DNA of 64,000 bases, from contig JADNRX010000158.1 of assembly GCA_015501595.1 (NCBI GenBank), positions 1 to 64,000 of the forward strand, written 5' to 3'. The position numbers were made by a program, and so were the translations under genes. This stretch comes from Hymenopellis radicata (Eukaryota > Basidiomycota > Agaricomycetes > Agaricales > Physalacriaceae). Every line of letters begins with the position of its first letter. Position 1 is the first letter of the stretch. This document shows, in pieces, positions 1-11,134 of this stretch. Below the pieces are notes generated by a model, which searched no databases, had not been told where the DNA came from, and saw only the letters and a program-made list of their open reading frames with translations.

Positions 1-352
1 TGCGGGAATGTTATACGTTTTGGCTGCATAAGCGAGAGCCTGTGCGTGATTCCCTGAGCTATGCGTAACGACACCGCGGCGGCGCACTTCGTCCTCTCCC
101 AAGTGCTGGATAAGGCGGATCAAGGCATGGAATGCGCCACGAGCCTTGAACGCGCCAATCTTCTGGTAGTTTTCGCATTTAAAAAACAGACGGATGTTTG
201 GTGAAGCGGCGTTCGGGGCCTGGGGAGTGGATGCAAGCGATCCAGAGTCTGGCAGGTTAGAACAGTGTTCTGTGGACATTTGCTTGGATGAGCTCGTACG
301 CAGATTGCACAGATTCTCGAGTCAGTGGGAGGCAGAGGGAAAGATCGGCCAT
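1..352 (-). pseudogene. Serine racemase/threonine dehydratase-type pseudogene, 5' part
   Basis: This is the N-terminal part of a fold-type II PLP enzyme, running off the window at base 1. It aligns with the intact gene at 22887-23957, including the region of the PLP lysine (FKARGAF). The ATG at 352-350 is equivalent to the start of the intact copy. Compared with that copy, one base is missing near 265 (frame ends shortly after VHRT) and another near 236. The two deletions do not restore the frame. The rest of the visible sequence is well conserved, so the break looks recent. A sequencing error cannot be excluded. Confidence 0.8.
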
Positions 353-1060
353 GGGAAGCCGCCGGCAAATACCGGCATTTGGTATTCTTCCAATGACAAG
401 CCTGAAGGATGCGCTCGTGTCAACGAGCAAGAAAAACATAAACTGATTGAAGTGACCAGTGAGTCTATGTGAGTATCATCGAACGACAAAGATTCGCATG
501 TGAAAATTCCGATGTACGCGCTTCACTCAAGGCCGCTGGACCATTGGTGTCACCTTCGTGGCGGTTGTCCATGAAATCCATTGATTGCTAGAGGAGTTTG
601 AGACCAGCACAAATCATAGAATGACATACACTCAATATCCATGGAAGAATCATCTTCGTGCTCTGAAGAGTGGTCACCGGGCGGTGTGCAGAACACGACC
701 ACCAGTGCTTGATGCGTCTTCACCACTTTCGGCACGGCGCTGGCGTTTCCGCAATGGCTCTGAAGTGCGAAGAAGTCCATTTAATGTGTGTTCCACTTGG
801 TCCTGTTGGGTCCTGTGTATACGTAGACGAACTGGCGGCACTCTTGACGCGTGAATCTAATGTTGCTCGCGAGTTCGCTGTCCCGTACTTCTCCGCGTGT
901 TGTCGAAGGATATCCTTCCTGCTATATTCTCGCCCGTCAGGTGAATACTGCAGGCATTGAAGGCAACGGCACTGGAAAGGCATGTGTGATCAGAAGGAGT
1001 TTTGAACACCCTATTGGCGTAAGTAGATAGCGGTACTTAAATGAATTTATTAGTCACGTA
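353..1060. other. Left-arm stretch without a recognised gene
   Basis: This stretch is the degenerate counterpart of 22138-22886 in the right arm and would hold the upstream region of the racemase-type gene. Open frames here are not shared between the two arms. I see no gene. Confidence 0.5.
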
Positions 1061-1418
1061 GAGTACAGGCTTGCGATGTCTATACGACGGAACGACGAGT
1101 AGAGGGCACAGAGAGTCTCGGAAAAACAACGGTAATGAATGAAGTAATTCGCGGTGAGTCGAGAAAACCAGAGTTATCAATAAAAGCTTGCCTCTAAATT
1201 CCGATTGTCTCCGCGCTGTCAACGAGCTTCATAACTCCGCCGTATAGTCCGCGGTCGGCGCAAGAAGTCCAGACGCCGTCGTCGTTGCGGAGTGTCAGAG
1301 CGATGCTTTGAATGTGGTATGAGCGCAAGTTCCTATTCGGGCAAACCCGAGTGATCGAGCGCACTTGTGCTTGTACTCTCACCACGCCGACCTCGTTTCT
1401 GGCGTCAAATAAATCCAC
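1061..1418 (-). pseudogene. Broken copy of the unrecognised gene at 21755-22137
   Basis: The frame beginning around DLFDARNEVG matches the right-arm gene over about 65 residues. The differences explain why this copy is dead. The codon equivalent to Trp before the splice site is a stop (TAG). The donor GTAAGC reads GCAAGC. The acceptor AG is changed. The final TAA is replaced by a sense codon. The function is not recognised in either copy. Confidence 0.5.
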
Positions 1419-2340
1419 ACTTTCTCTCGACCTGCTTGCGCCTCTCTTCGCTCGGAATCCGCGACTTGACCGAAATCATTGGCACCGGAATGTCCAGATC
1501 AGTCTAATTCTGAACAATCTCGGCCTCGTTGGGAGCAGAGGGACTTGTCACTGGGCTTAAGGCCTTATCCGCCACTGGGAGGCCATCATACACGATAGAA
1601 TAGGTCCGTGCCAAGTAATTGATGATGATGAATTGAAAGTTGAGTCACCATTCACGGATGACAGGTCAGTCTTACCGGAGACGCGTCCAGCTAGGACTTG
1701 TCGACGCGTATCGTTCTCCTCCGTTATTGCAGCCCGCAACCCTCCGCAACCCCGTTCAAGTTGGAGACTTGGAGTTTGAATACCCCCCTTCGTCGATTAG
1801 GCGAATCCCAGCTGGGAGCTTGTGCGAGACGGGCCATGGACTGCCCCACGATGGCCATCAGTTTCGGACCCTGCGATGACGCAAAATAAACTGGAATTGA
1901 GGACTCATGAGGAGGACGTCCGACTACATGGTTCCACGGGCTCGACATCGATCTATATCCCGACTTCGGGATATGAGTAAAGAGATCCCGACGACCGCCG
2001 CTCGCCGCACCAACTTTTGCTTCCTTATTGCTTCTCCGCCATAACCACACGCAGGCTGTACTCAGATAAGGGGGCGGTAGATGTGTGGAATGATATAGAC
2101 TGAGTTCAATGCTACTCTATTCACAACTGACAGTGGCCGAATTCAAAAGCTCTGAACCTGCTTTTGGATTCAGCGTTCATCTGTGGAAGCCCGCCATTTT
2201 CGAAATTATCTGTCAGTCTGTCAATGCTCACAAATGCGCAGCGGAAGGAACCACTACTAGTCTATCAGCTGCTGGACTCGGAGGCTTCATAATGTCTGTA
2301 TGGGCGGCTCTCACATAACTGAACCGCCGAGTCGGCCTGC
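1419..2340. other. Left-arm non-coding stretch and start of insertion
   Basis: 1419-1952 matches about 21257-21755 of the right arm. It contains a conserved stretch near 1720-1920 that is open in places but in different frames in the two arms. From 1988 onward the sequence belongs to a left-arm-specific insertion. 2150-2340 resembles the 5' flank of the NmrA-like gene at 58095 (about 57860-58000). No gene is supported. Confidence 0.5.
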
Positions 2341-2946
2341 CAGTCCCCGAAGCAGCATTCTGTCTTCTACAAGAACTATCGCGGTCTTCTGAGGCTATGG
2401 AACGATCGGCAAGCTTATTGTCGAGGTCAGTGTTCTGGTTTTCGTGTTCGAACATTTTCTGACGATGCCATCGACACTGTAGGCGCTGTCTGCAGCTGGC
2501 GCAGTCGTACTTGTCTTATCTCGTGATGCTTCAAAGCTCTCATCAGGTGTTCCTTCAACCGCCAGAGCTTTCTCGGTTGACTATGCAGACGAGGTCAACC
2601 TTGGCGGGCGCATAGCGGGCTCCTCAAGGAGTATTCTATCGACATTGTAGTATCTACATTGACGCCCACCGCTCTGTCCGATGTAGAAGTCGCAGTAGCT
2701 CCCGCAGCCAGGAAAGCAGGCGCAAAACTGTTTGTTCCCAGCGAGTACGGAATATCGACCGAGGGTCATACCGGAGACAGCTTGTTAGCCGCCAAAAATG
2801 CTCATGCAGGTTGGTCGCAACAGATTTAAATTGATTGAAATACTCATCTACGTTATTCTGTAAAGCCCTCGGCCCCCGGCTCGACATCGACAAATTATTA
2901 GCCTGTCAGTACTATATCCCGACTTCGGTATATGAGTAAAGAGATC
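1988..2946 (+). repeat. 959 bp left-arm insertion with flanking direct repeat
   Basis: A 35 bp sequence (ctatatcccgacttcgg followed by an atgagtaaagagatc-type tail) occurs at 1953-1987 and, with one difference, at 2912-2946. The right arm has it once, near 20320-20355. The sequence between the two copies has no counterpart in the right arm. It consists largely of a copy of the 5' half of the NmrA-like gene at 58095. The simplest reading is insertion after the arms formed. Loss from the right arm by recombination between the direct repeats is the alternative. Confidence 0.75.
2341..2885 (+). pseudogene. Truncated NmrA-like reductase copy
   Basis: This is a 5' fragment of the NmrA-like gene at 58095-59182: upstream flank, exon 1, intron 1, most of exon 2, intron 2 and the start of exon 3. 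The start codon is CTG instead of ATG near 2360, and the first exon carries a frame break. Exon 2 has further small insertions. The match ends near 2885 with the GCCCTCGGCC-like sequence corresponding to the start of exon 3. No C-terminal half follows, so no protein is expected. Confidence 0.75.
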
Positions 2947-3063
2947 TACAGTTTGCTAATCTTGTGTTGGTCACTGGTGTCAGTGGTGACTTTAAAAAGC
3001 TACTTCAGGATCCATTCTTCGTACTACAACGACGCCTTGATATCTCCCACTTTTACTACTATC

Positions 3064-4166
3064 ATGCCCTCCGAGTCACGAACCATTGCGCTGTTTGGCT
3101 ATGGTGCAATCGGCAAGCCTATCGCTGAGGTATAGCTAGAACCCACTGTTTAAACATATCACGACGTTCTGACGATATTTCAGGCATTGGCGAAAGCTGG
3201 AGCTACTGTTGTCATCTTCTCTCGTGATCCTTCAAAGCTCTCAGCTGTGCCACCGAACGCCAAACTGGCCTCGGTCGACTACAATGACGAAACAAAGCTT
3301 GCTGCGCTTCTCAAGGAGAATTCTGTCGATGTTGTGGTGTCCACGTTGACAACAGCTGTGGTAGTCACGGATGTGCAAGTGGCGGTGGCGCGCGCAGCGA
3401 AGGAGGCCGGTGTGAAGCTGTTCCTTCCCAGCGAGTTTGGGTCGCCAACTGTGGGCCACAAGGAGAACGCGTATTTCGCGGCCCAGAATGCCATTGCAGG
3501 TTGGGGTGACTACATTTGAGACATGGGCATGACTGACCAAGCCGTACAGAGCGTATCCGGGAACTTCTCCCAACGACTATCATATGTGTGAGTTCTTATC
3601 CGATTAAACGAAGAGTCTTGACTGATGCGTCACTGCACAGACCGGACTCATCACGGAGTTTCTTCCCGGAATCGTCTCCAACCCGGCCAAACCTGGAGAA
3701 TTCCTCATTGCCGGTAATGGCGACGCGAGATTCTCCCTCACGTCTACATCTGACATTGCCGGTCCGTGCGCCAGTCGTTCGTGACCTCTATTGTTAATAC
3801 CTAATGTACGCAGGTTATGTCGCGCATATCCTTACTGCTCTCTCACTATCGGATCTGGAGAACTCTGTCCTTCTTCTCGAAGGTCAATCGATGAGCTTCA
3901 ACGAGGCGGCGGCTTTATACAACAAGAAGCCCACTTATATTTCTGTGGAATCTTTGGAGCCGCCGATGGTGAAAGCCTTGATCGGCGTTGTCGATGCAGG
4001 CTGGGTAAGGACCGGGTTTGACATCACGAATCCCGACGCACCAGCTGAGGTTGTGGAAGCGAGGTCAGGAAGATCCAACGCGCTTTGGCCAGGGCATGTA
4101 TGGAAACAGCTCAAGGACGTTGTTCCTTCTCTCTCTGAGGCTTCGCCCGAATGGATTTTCCAATGA
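3064..4166 (+). CDS. NmrA-like/isoflavone reductase-like NAD(P)-binding protein
   Basis: Five exons (3064-3129, 3184-3499, 3550-3587, 3641-3761, 3814-4166) join without a break into 297 residues. The N-terminus has the Rossmann nucleotide-binding motif GYGAIG. The conserved FLPSEFG and LYNKKPTY segments of this family follow. The protein belongs to the atypical short-chain dehydrogenases (NmrA/isoflavone reductase-like), which are redox sensors or reductases of aromatic compounds. The substrate cannot be read from sequence. This is the intact left-arm member of the inverted pair, and its right-arm partner at 19056-20209 is frameshifted. Its start sits 118 bases beyond the end of the left-arm insertion, so the promoter may have been altered by it. 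Confidence 0.85.
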
Positions 4167-4854
4167 CTCGTCCTATCCTCGTTCCTTCTCTTTCCTTCCG
4201 GGCTCTTTTTACTTTGTTCTAGTTACCGCTTTTTGACTTTTTGGGACTCTTAAAGTTCCTGCCTCGGTTACGGTAGGTAGCCCGCTGCGTAGGGTACAAA
4301 TCTATCTTCTTTTGCCACTTTTGGCGTTCGTCCTGAGTGGCCCCGGTCCGGAGGACATCCGGTCATGAAGTACGCTGAGCCACAGTGAATCTTGAAGTCC
4401 GTTATTGAGACAACTCTCCCTACCAGTCCTCGAACCTCTCGTTAGTCAACTAAGTAACCTTAGGCTCACAATGCACACTAAGTAGCTTCGAAGCCTATTT
4501 CTGCAAAGCCTTACAGTCTCTAGATCGAAGAACTGGAAAGCAAAGACGCGTCATAAATTTCATAAAAGCAGAAGAAAACAAACACTATTTATGAGCTTGA
4601 ATCGACGCGTCTTGTGTGCAGATGAAGGTTGAGAGTAAGGACGTTCTGGCAACGACCGGTATCTGGGCGATTCGGTAATCCCAAGGTAATCCAATCACCT
4701 TGACCTTTTGCTGTTCTCCTACCCTTCCTCCGCCCATGGACGCTCACAGACTATACATAGACAAAGATGCGTTAGACGTGCGTATGTGTAAAGAGGAAGC
4801 TCAACGCTCGCCCACATACAATGAGCTGTAGCCAACTCCCAGCCTCATTTGCTT
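4167..4854. other. Gap across the inner end of the left arm
   Basis: The duplicated sequence ends near 4345. The remainder is the 3' flank of the convergent MFS gene. I see no gene or clear repeat. Confidence 0.5.
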
Positions 4855-6711
4855 GAGATTGCCCGCCGGTCGTCCTTCTCGAAATACTTGTAGACCACTC
4901 CGATTACACTGGCCAGCTGTGTCGCTGTTGTGAACAAAATCAAAGGGCCCTATATGACAGTCAGACAGAACACCAAGTGAATGAGGTTAATCGCTCACAT
5001 AGCCTCCCAGTCCGTAGGCGAATTCGGATTTACCAGTTCCTGCCCATGGGTGAAGGAGCGCTTCAGAAATTGGCGCAGCCAGCACGTTCCCGACGCCACG
5101 TCCACTAACGAACAGCGCCATGGCCGTCGCTGCATCATCGCCTGCAACTATCGAAGCAAACTTTGGCCACAGAGATGCCCAACTTGTACTAAACAGTCCG
5201 AAGAACACGGAGAAGACCGCGATCGTAGCCAAAGACGAAGAGAGTCCCCATAACACCACAACGGATATGGTCGAACCGATAGCGCACAGAGAGATCGTGA
5301 TGCGCAAGTCGGATCGGTCTGAAAGGTGGCCGACCATGATCTGACCGATTGCGGAGCTCGCTAAAAGACTGTGAGATGCCAAGGAGTACTTTAATAGAAT
5401 TGAAGTCCCACCGTTCAGTAGTGCAAGACCTAACGTGCCAGCACTCTCGACCCCCAAGTCCGTCGCGAAGGCTGTGTAAAAAGAGGCTTAGTCGACTGGT
5501 TTATCGAGGGAGAAAGTAGATCCGGCTCGCACAAGGAATATACAACGTTGGAATGAAGTTGCCCAATCCTTGAATTAGATTAGCAGAGCACAATATCCAG
5601 AAGACGCGCCGTCCGAGAAATTGCATGTTCATAGGTTTGGGCTTGACAACGCTTGAAACGGGCAAGCGTGCCTTAAGAAGAAAATGGCAGGCCCGACCAC
5701 CGCCGCCAGAATTCCCGCCTATTCAAGGACCGTGAATGATAGAGGAGCAACACATATCAGGTGCACACTTACCATTACCAGTAAGGCTGTCTTGCGGCCG
5801 TGCTTGTCGAGAAGAACCTGTATAACGTATGGAAAGACAGCACCTCCGATACCTGAGATGGACACCGTTAGATAAAAATATCCCGCTAGGAAGTTCGAAC
5901 ACTGTACTCGCGCCGGAAAAGATAACCCCATTGGCCTGAAATACTGGTAAGAACGCCATCTGACAAGGTCGATAGCGCAACTAACGAAACCTTTTCTCTC
6001 TGAGAACCATTCGAACATGTAAGTCAAGACCGGCCAATATAGCACACCTAAAGAAGAGAAATTTCGTAACGAGGTCATCTGCGAAACTCAGTTGGAGACC
6101 TACTAGCACCCGTTGAATACAGAACACCCTGAGTAAGCACTAATTGCCACGGCGTCTTTGCATAGGCGGCAATAACAAGTCCAGCGATAGAAGTAACGAA
6201 ACCGCCCCAGATCATTTTGCGCTTGATAGCAGGGTACCGTCGGAGAATGGGCAGCAGTACCAAAGACGACAGATACAAGATTCCACCAGAAATGGAACCG
6301 GTGAGCGCGAGGACAGTTCGGGAGGACTCTGGAAACTCCGTCGTGGTGTAGTAATTGAGAAAAACACCATAAGAGAATGGATAGGACCAGAGGAGCAAGT
6401 CCATCGACCATGCACTGGCGAGGTAGGCCCACGCGTGAAAGCCTCGATCCTGTGATCAGGGCGAGTCAGCTGAGTATGCCACCGGCATTATTCTCGAGCA
6501 ACACAGACCACTGGGGAAGGGAGACCGCATTCAATGGTACAAGTGCACCTTCGTCGGGCGCGGCGAGTCCATCTGGCGACCTACGATAATCTCCATGAGA
6601 GACCTATAACACAAAACGATAACTAATAACTTACAGTTCAAGCGTTGCAGTACTAGACGGTCGTCGTTGGGAACGTCGATCTGCTAGTTCGATTTCTCCA
6701 GCTCCCTCCAT
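4855..6711 (-). pseudogene. Monocarboxylate-type MFS transporter, one frame break
   Basis: Multi-exon gene for a 12-TM-type permease of the monocarboxylate porter family. Recognisable parts are the N-terminal FHAWAYLASAW region, the loop after TM4 (EWFSERKGF then ANGVIFSGASIGGAVFP), the TM7-8 GQIMVGHLSDR motif and a C-terminal TM ending in YFEKDDRR. Introns are about 50 nt with good phase. The break is near 5672. Before it the frame reads AGILAAVVGPAIFFL; after it the continuation ARLPVSSVVKPKP is one base out. A splice ending at the TTAAG there would restore frame but remove a membrane segment. The first exon is tentative (ATG 6711-6709). It may have been a partner of the adjacent transcription factor in a catabolic set. 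Confidence 0.65.
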
Positions 6712-7102
6712 GGCGGATGAAAGGCAAGCAAGCCTTAGTCCGGGTAATGTCGTCTGCTATCTGGAGAAGATTTCGCTCCGATAACCGAAACATACGGCCC
6801 CATACGGTAGTGCAGGGATATCGATGACCAACTGAACGAAGTGACAATTTCAAAGGTTGCAACGACGTCCTCTGCTCCCGACGACTCATCAGCACTTGTG
6901 TCTGGTATACGGAAGAAAGAATTGGCCACGTAGCTGTAATACAAGTGATAGATTAGGAGTGTCTACGATAGCAATGCACATGACAACAATACAGCTATTT
7001 GTTACATACAAAAGACCCACTATTAGTACGACAGCACAAGAACAACAAGAAAGCAAACGAGTGTTATGAGTATACAAAACCAAGGAATGTCACAAAAAAG
7101 AC
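6712..7102. other. Gap between MFS and transcription factor genes
   Basis: Upstream region of the MFS gene and 3' flank of the transcription factor gene. AT-richer than its surroundings. Nothing else seen. Confidence 0.5.
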
Positions 7103-10100
7103 CTAATCCTCGAACATATGACGCGGAGATCCAACCTACAAACACGACATGGATCAGAACGAAGCACTGAAAAAGTCAACAACACTCTCACCTTATACAT
7201 ATACGACTGCCACGTCTCCTGCAGTCCTTGATCCTCCGCCGCAATACCTCGCATCGCGCCTTCGGGCGTATAATGTTGCTGCTGCGATATCGCAGGATGC
7301 AAACCATAGTGCGACGGCCTCTCCGGCGCATACTGTAGGTCCGGAACCGGCGCGAACCGTCGTCTGGTCCTGCCAGTAGTTGTACGACGTAGAAGAAGAC
7401 GAACTAGTGGTAGGAGATATCGTCTCCGGCGGGGGATACGTCCGATGTCTGTCGTACTGATCAGCCGGGACCGCGTACATTTCATGCTGAGGTTGCGGAG
7501 GAGGTCGAGGAGGACGTGGTAGAGGCGCTTGAGGATACGGCGCGTAACCTTGGTTACCGATATGAGTGTGTGAGGATTTATGGTGTAAGGAGTGATGTGA
7601 GTGTGATTGAGGGTGGTTTGGAGGTGGAGGCGCGGGTACAGGAACACCACGAGGGTGCGAAGATTGTGGCGGCGGATGACGGTGACCATTGACCTTCCCA
7701 TTCATCGCAGCAGGATACGCTTCCTGGTTCTGATGTGGACGATCCACATATTGGTAATGTAGTGGCTGAGGGGGCCGCTGAGTATGTTGTTGTTCCGCGA
7801 AGCGCTGTTGTTCCTCAAAGCGTTGCTGCTCCTCAAGTCGCTGTTGCTCTTGCAGACGCTGTAGCTCCAAATGTTTCTGTTCAGCTAACTGCCGTTGTTC
7901 AGCCTCCCGTCGTTCTTCAATCTGTCGTTGTTCCAGAAGGCGTCGCTCCGCCTCTCGCCTCTGCTCCTCTTGAATCTGCAACTGATACTGCTCCTCTTGA
8001 ACGCGTCTCTGTTCCTGTTCGTATATCTCCTGTTCCCTCTGGCGCTGCATCTGAATCTGAGAATTATCCCCGTGAGCGTTGTAGCGCTGATGGTGGGCTG
8101 TAAGTGGTTCTCGACCCATAAGAGTCTGCGTGAACGCAGCGGTGTCCGAGTTGTAGGCATTCTCAATTTGAGCGCGGATATGGGTATCGAAGCCATTCAA
8201 TTCGTTGACAAGACTGGGATGGACGCCAGTGAACGAAGGATTATCGGTGAAAGTTTGAGGAGGAGAGTCGGAAGGTGCACGGGAACCCGGTAATGAGTTT
8301 GGTGGCGAGCGAATAGTCGGCGTTTTTGGCGGGTTCTTCGTAGTCAGAATGTGAGTCCTGCCGCTAAATATATGCATTTCATCATCATCATCCTTCACTG
8401 CACTGGGCCTGAAGATGTCGTTGGCCACCGCTGGTGGGATTCCATTACGAGTGTCAAAGTACACCTTTTGCGCCTTGGCTTGTAAGCGTCTGACAATTGG
8501 CTATGGGGATGGTCAGATGTAATTCATTTATCAAACGTACATGAACGCCACTTACAAGAAACTTGACAGCTCGACCGCCATATGACGCGGCCGTTTCGAA
8601 CAAATCACAGGCTGCTTTGAGTTCCAGAAGTGCGGCAGGAGCTACTTTGCATTGAGAACCGTGGGTTACGACTGAGGCAATCATCACCTGTTCATATTTT
8701 TGTTAATCAGTCAGGACAGGACGAAGTTGCGACGAAGCTTACGGCAGAAGAGAATGCATGTGTCCAAAGAACCCAGAAACGGGCGATCTGTGCCGGAAAC
8801 CGTGAAAACTGTTCTCTGACGGATGCCAACAAGTCGCACGCGCTGCGGTATCCGGCCAGAAATGATGGGGCGTATTGGCTCTTTATGGGATCAGTCGGAT
8901 TGCTGGCAATGGCATGGACGAAAAAGCATCGATGAATGTATAACAACGCTGTTCGTAGACGGGCGTCGGTTATGATTATGCACATACTAACAATAGGATA
9001 CCACTCACTCAGTTCACGATAGTTGGTGGGCATGAAATGGCTCATAGTTTGCTTTAAACCGGCACCATCCGGTGGCGGTCCTTGTGCGTATTTCGGAAGT
9101 TCCATGTCTCGAACCTTACGGTCAAGTTCTAGTATGATCGAGTACTTGGGAGCCCGCGATGTCAAGGTGCCTTGGACAACCGCAGCTACGCATTCCGCAC
9201 CAAAGCGAGCTTTCCAGAATGGGACTAGAAAAGAGGTAAGGTACTTAACGAACAAGAGATACTGTTATCCTCACAACTGGGCTGCGGGGTGCCGTCTTCA
9301 GCAAGAGTCTGATCGGGATCATAGGGAAGCTCGCAGTCCACAAACGGTAGGGAAAACGTCGCTAATCGGCCAGTGGCGAGGCTCTACATAGCCCGAAATC
9401 AGTCATTAAGGTAGCGCGGAGATCAAATATGTCGTATACCTGCCAACCATCAGTAATGAACAACTCCCAAAACAAAGCGCGGCGTTTCTGCACCTCGGCC
9501 GGTGTAAGTTGCCAGCGCGCGCAATCACGGTCTGTTTTATTCGGTTAGAGATCGGAGTGAAAAAAACGGGAAAGACCTACGGAGGCCAACCTAGAATTGA
9601 GAGGAAGTGAGCTAGTTAGATGTGACAGGTGCGAGGTAACATACACTTTGAGCCAATTTTGTCGCCATTCCCATGAGGGTCCATGTGGCCTCGATGCTGT
9701 TCTCGCCACTCTTCAGACCCTCATAAATACCCATTAGAGCAAGTGTTTGTACTGTTGCAACAGATGGAGGACGATCCATCAGAGGTTCCAAAGATAGCGC
9801 AGCCTTCGTGAGATCGGCATACTTGTCAGAGAGTGGGTTATCTGGAGCTGGGGGAAGCGACATGTCCGTAAGAGCTCCAAAACAGAACAAGATGAAGAGC
9901 AAGGCTAGCTCATGAGGTCCACCCTTTGGATTCGAAGAAGAAGCGACAACCCCGGTTGGATGAAGATGCATTTCGGATGGCGAGCGCGTGACGTGCTTCT
10001 TGGCGTTGTTCTCATACCACAGCGGGAGTAGTTCTTCGAACAGCTGCCGTTGAGTGACAGCGCCAAAGAACCAAGGCGCCGTTTCCAGATACAAACTGCA

Positions 10101-11134
10101 GAGGCGGTAGGCCTCGTCCCACTCCGGAAGCTGATGTTCAACAAGGTAATGAAAATCAACGTCGGAGGGACGCTTGAAAAAGGGAACGCTGATGTTAGTT
10201 GTGCGAACGGCGGAGACTGCGCTCCCCAATGAGCAGACGGTGGCGCCATCTGCTGCATGTCACGGCCTGTCGCTGGGCTAGGTTCCGGTGTCGATGCTTC
10301 GCCCTGTAGCGCCATTGTAAGACCATCCTGAGAAATATGCATTTGCACCTACGATAAGAAGACTCTGCGGGTAAAGCAGAGTACATTAGCGACGTGAACA
10401 GGTAAGGAACGGCCTATTTACCTCCGATCCTGCTGACCGCCCGTAGAAGGTCGCCGCACCGTCGTCACGTATGGCCAGCGTGCCAAAAGCATCAATGTAC
10501 TGCTCGTCAACTTCCTCGTCGGCTTGCTGAGGTACGCCTTCTGAATCTTGTATAGCGGCATGAAGCTCTATACTAGATTTGATTTTGAGCAGTTCTCGGT
10601 CCAACAATGGGTGTGGTTCGCTCGTGACTGTGGATTGCAGTATGGATAACGCGTCTTCAAGCTGGCGGATGCGGTCGCTCATGTGCGCGATCTTTTGATG
10701 TAACTTTTCCGTGTCCGCGAGCACAAATCTTTACAGTGTGTCAATAGTCGTTAGACAGAGACTAATGATGCATACCTCGTCCCCTGCCGGTAATGAGACT
10801 TCCATTGGGACATATTGCTGAACATCCGCGACGTTTACAACTGGGAATGGGTTTATTCTTCCTGCCGCCAGATTAAGCCAAGCATACACACCTTGAACAT
10901 GGCACTGTCTTGTCGCACTTGAGCTTCAACCTGGCGGTGCAAGTCGGTTAGCCCAGTGGAATACAGAACCCTAACCCCAACTTTCCTTCTACATTCAGCA
11001 CAAGACAATGAGCCTGGAATACTGTTTTCAGCGCACAGTTGGCATCGTCGGAGGGATAACATACCCCGCAAGCGTTTGGATTCCTTGTCTTGAGCCCGCT
11101 GTGAGGTGTTGTCCTTCCGGGATGACTGGGGCAT
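7103..11134 (-). pseudogene. Fungal Zn2Cys6 transcription factor, frame-broken
   Basis: A large multi-exon gene. Near the N-terminus is a zinc-cluster signature, LSCAECRR then LKCDKTVPCSSCKRRGC, followed by a linker/coiled coil (LADTEKLHQKIAHMSDRIRQ). A fungal-specific middle homology region is seen around 8700-10230. A long Gln/Glu-rich segment lies at about 7740-8060. The C-terminus QETWQSYMYK joins VGSPRHMFED after a small intron and stops at 7103. Three defects are visible. The expected splice donor after the CAECRR cysteines reads GA rather than GT (near 10995). The frame shifts by one near 10180. It shifts again near 7370. The protein would be a nuclear DNA-binding regulator if functional; its targets are unknown. 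Confidence 0.7.

Larger units (their letters stand above)
1..4345. repeat. Left arm of large inverted duplication
   Basis: This segment matches the reverse complement of about 18945-23240 over nearly its whole length, with scattered substitutions and small indels. Base 1 pairs with 23240, so the arm continues beyond the window. The inner end lies near 4345, where the match fades just after the stretch around 4285-4335. The arm carries a racemase-type pseudogene, a broken copy of an unrecognised short gene and an intact NmrA-like reductase. It also has a 959 bp insertion absent from the other arm. It lacks the 873 bp transposon found in the right arm. Identity was judged by eye. Confidence 0.88.

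Noticed and set aside
7735..8293. Plus-strand frames of over 100 codons rich in Val, Ala and Leu
   Set aside because: They are the antisense of the Gln/Glu-rich repeat in the transcription factor; CAG/GAG repeats leave the opposite strand open by composition.
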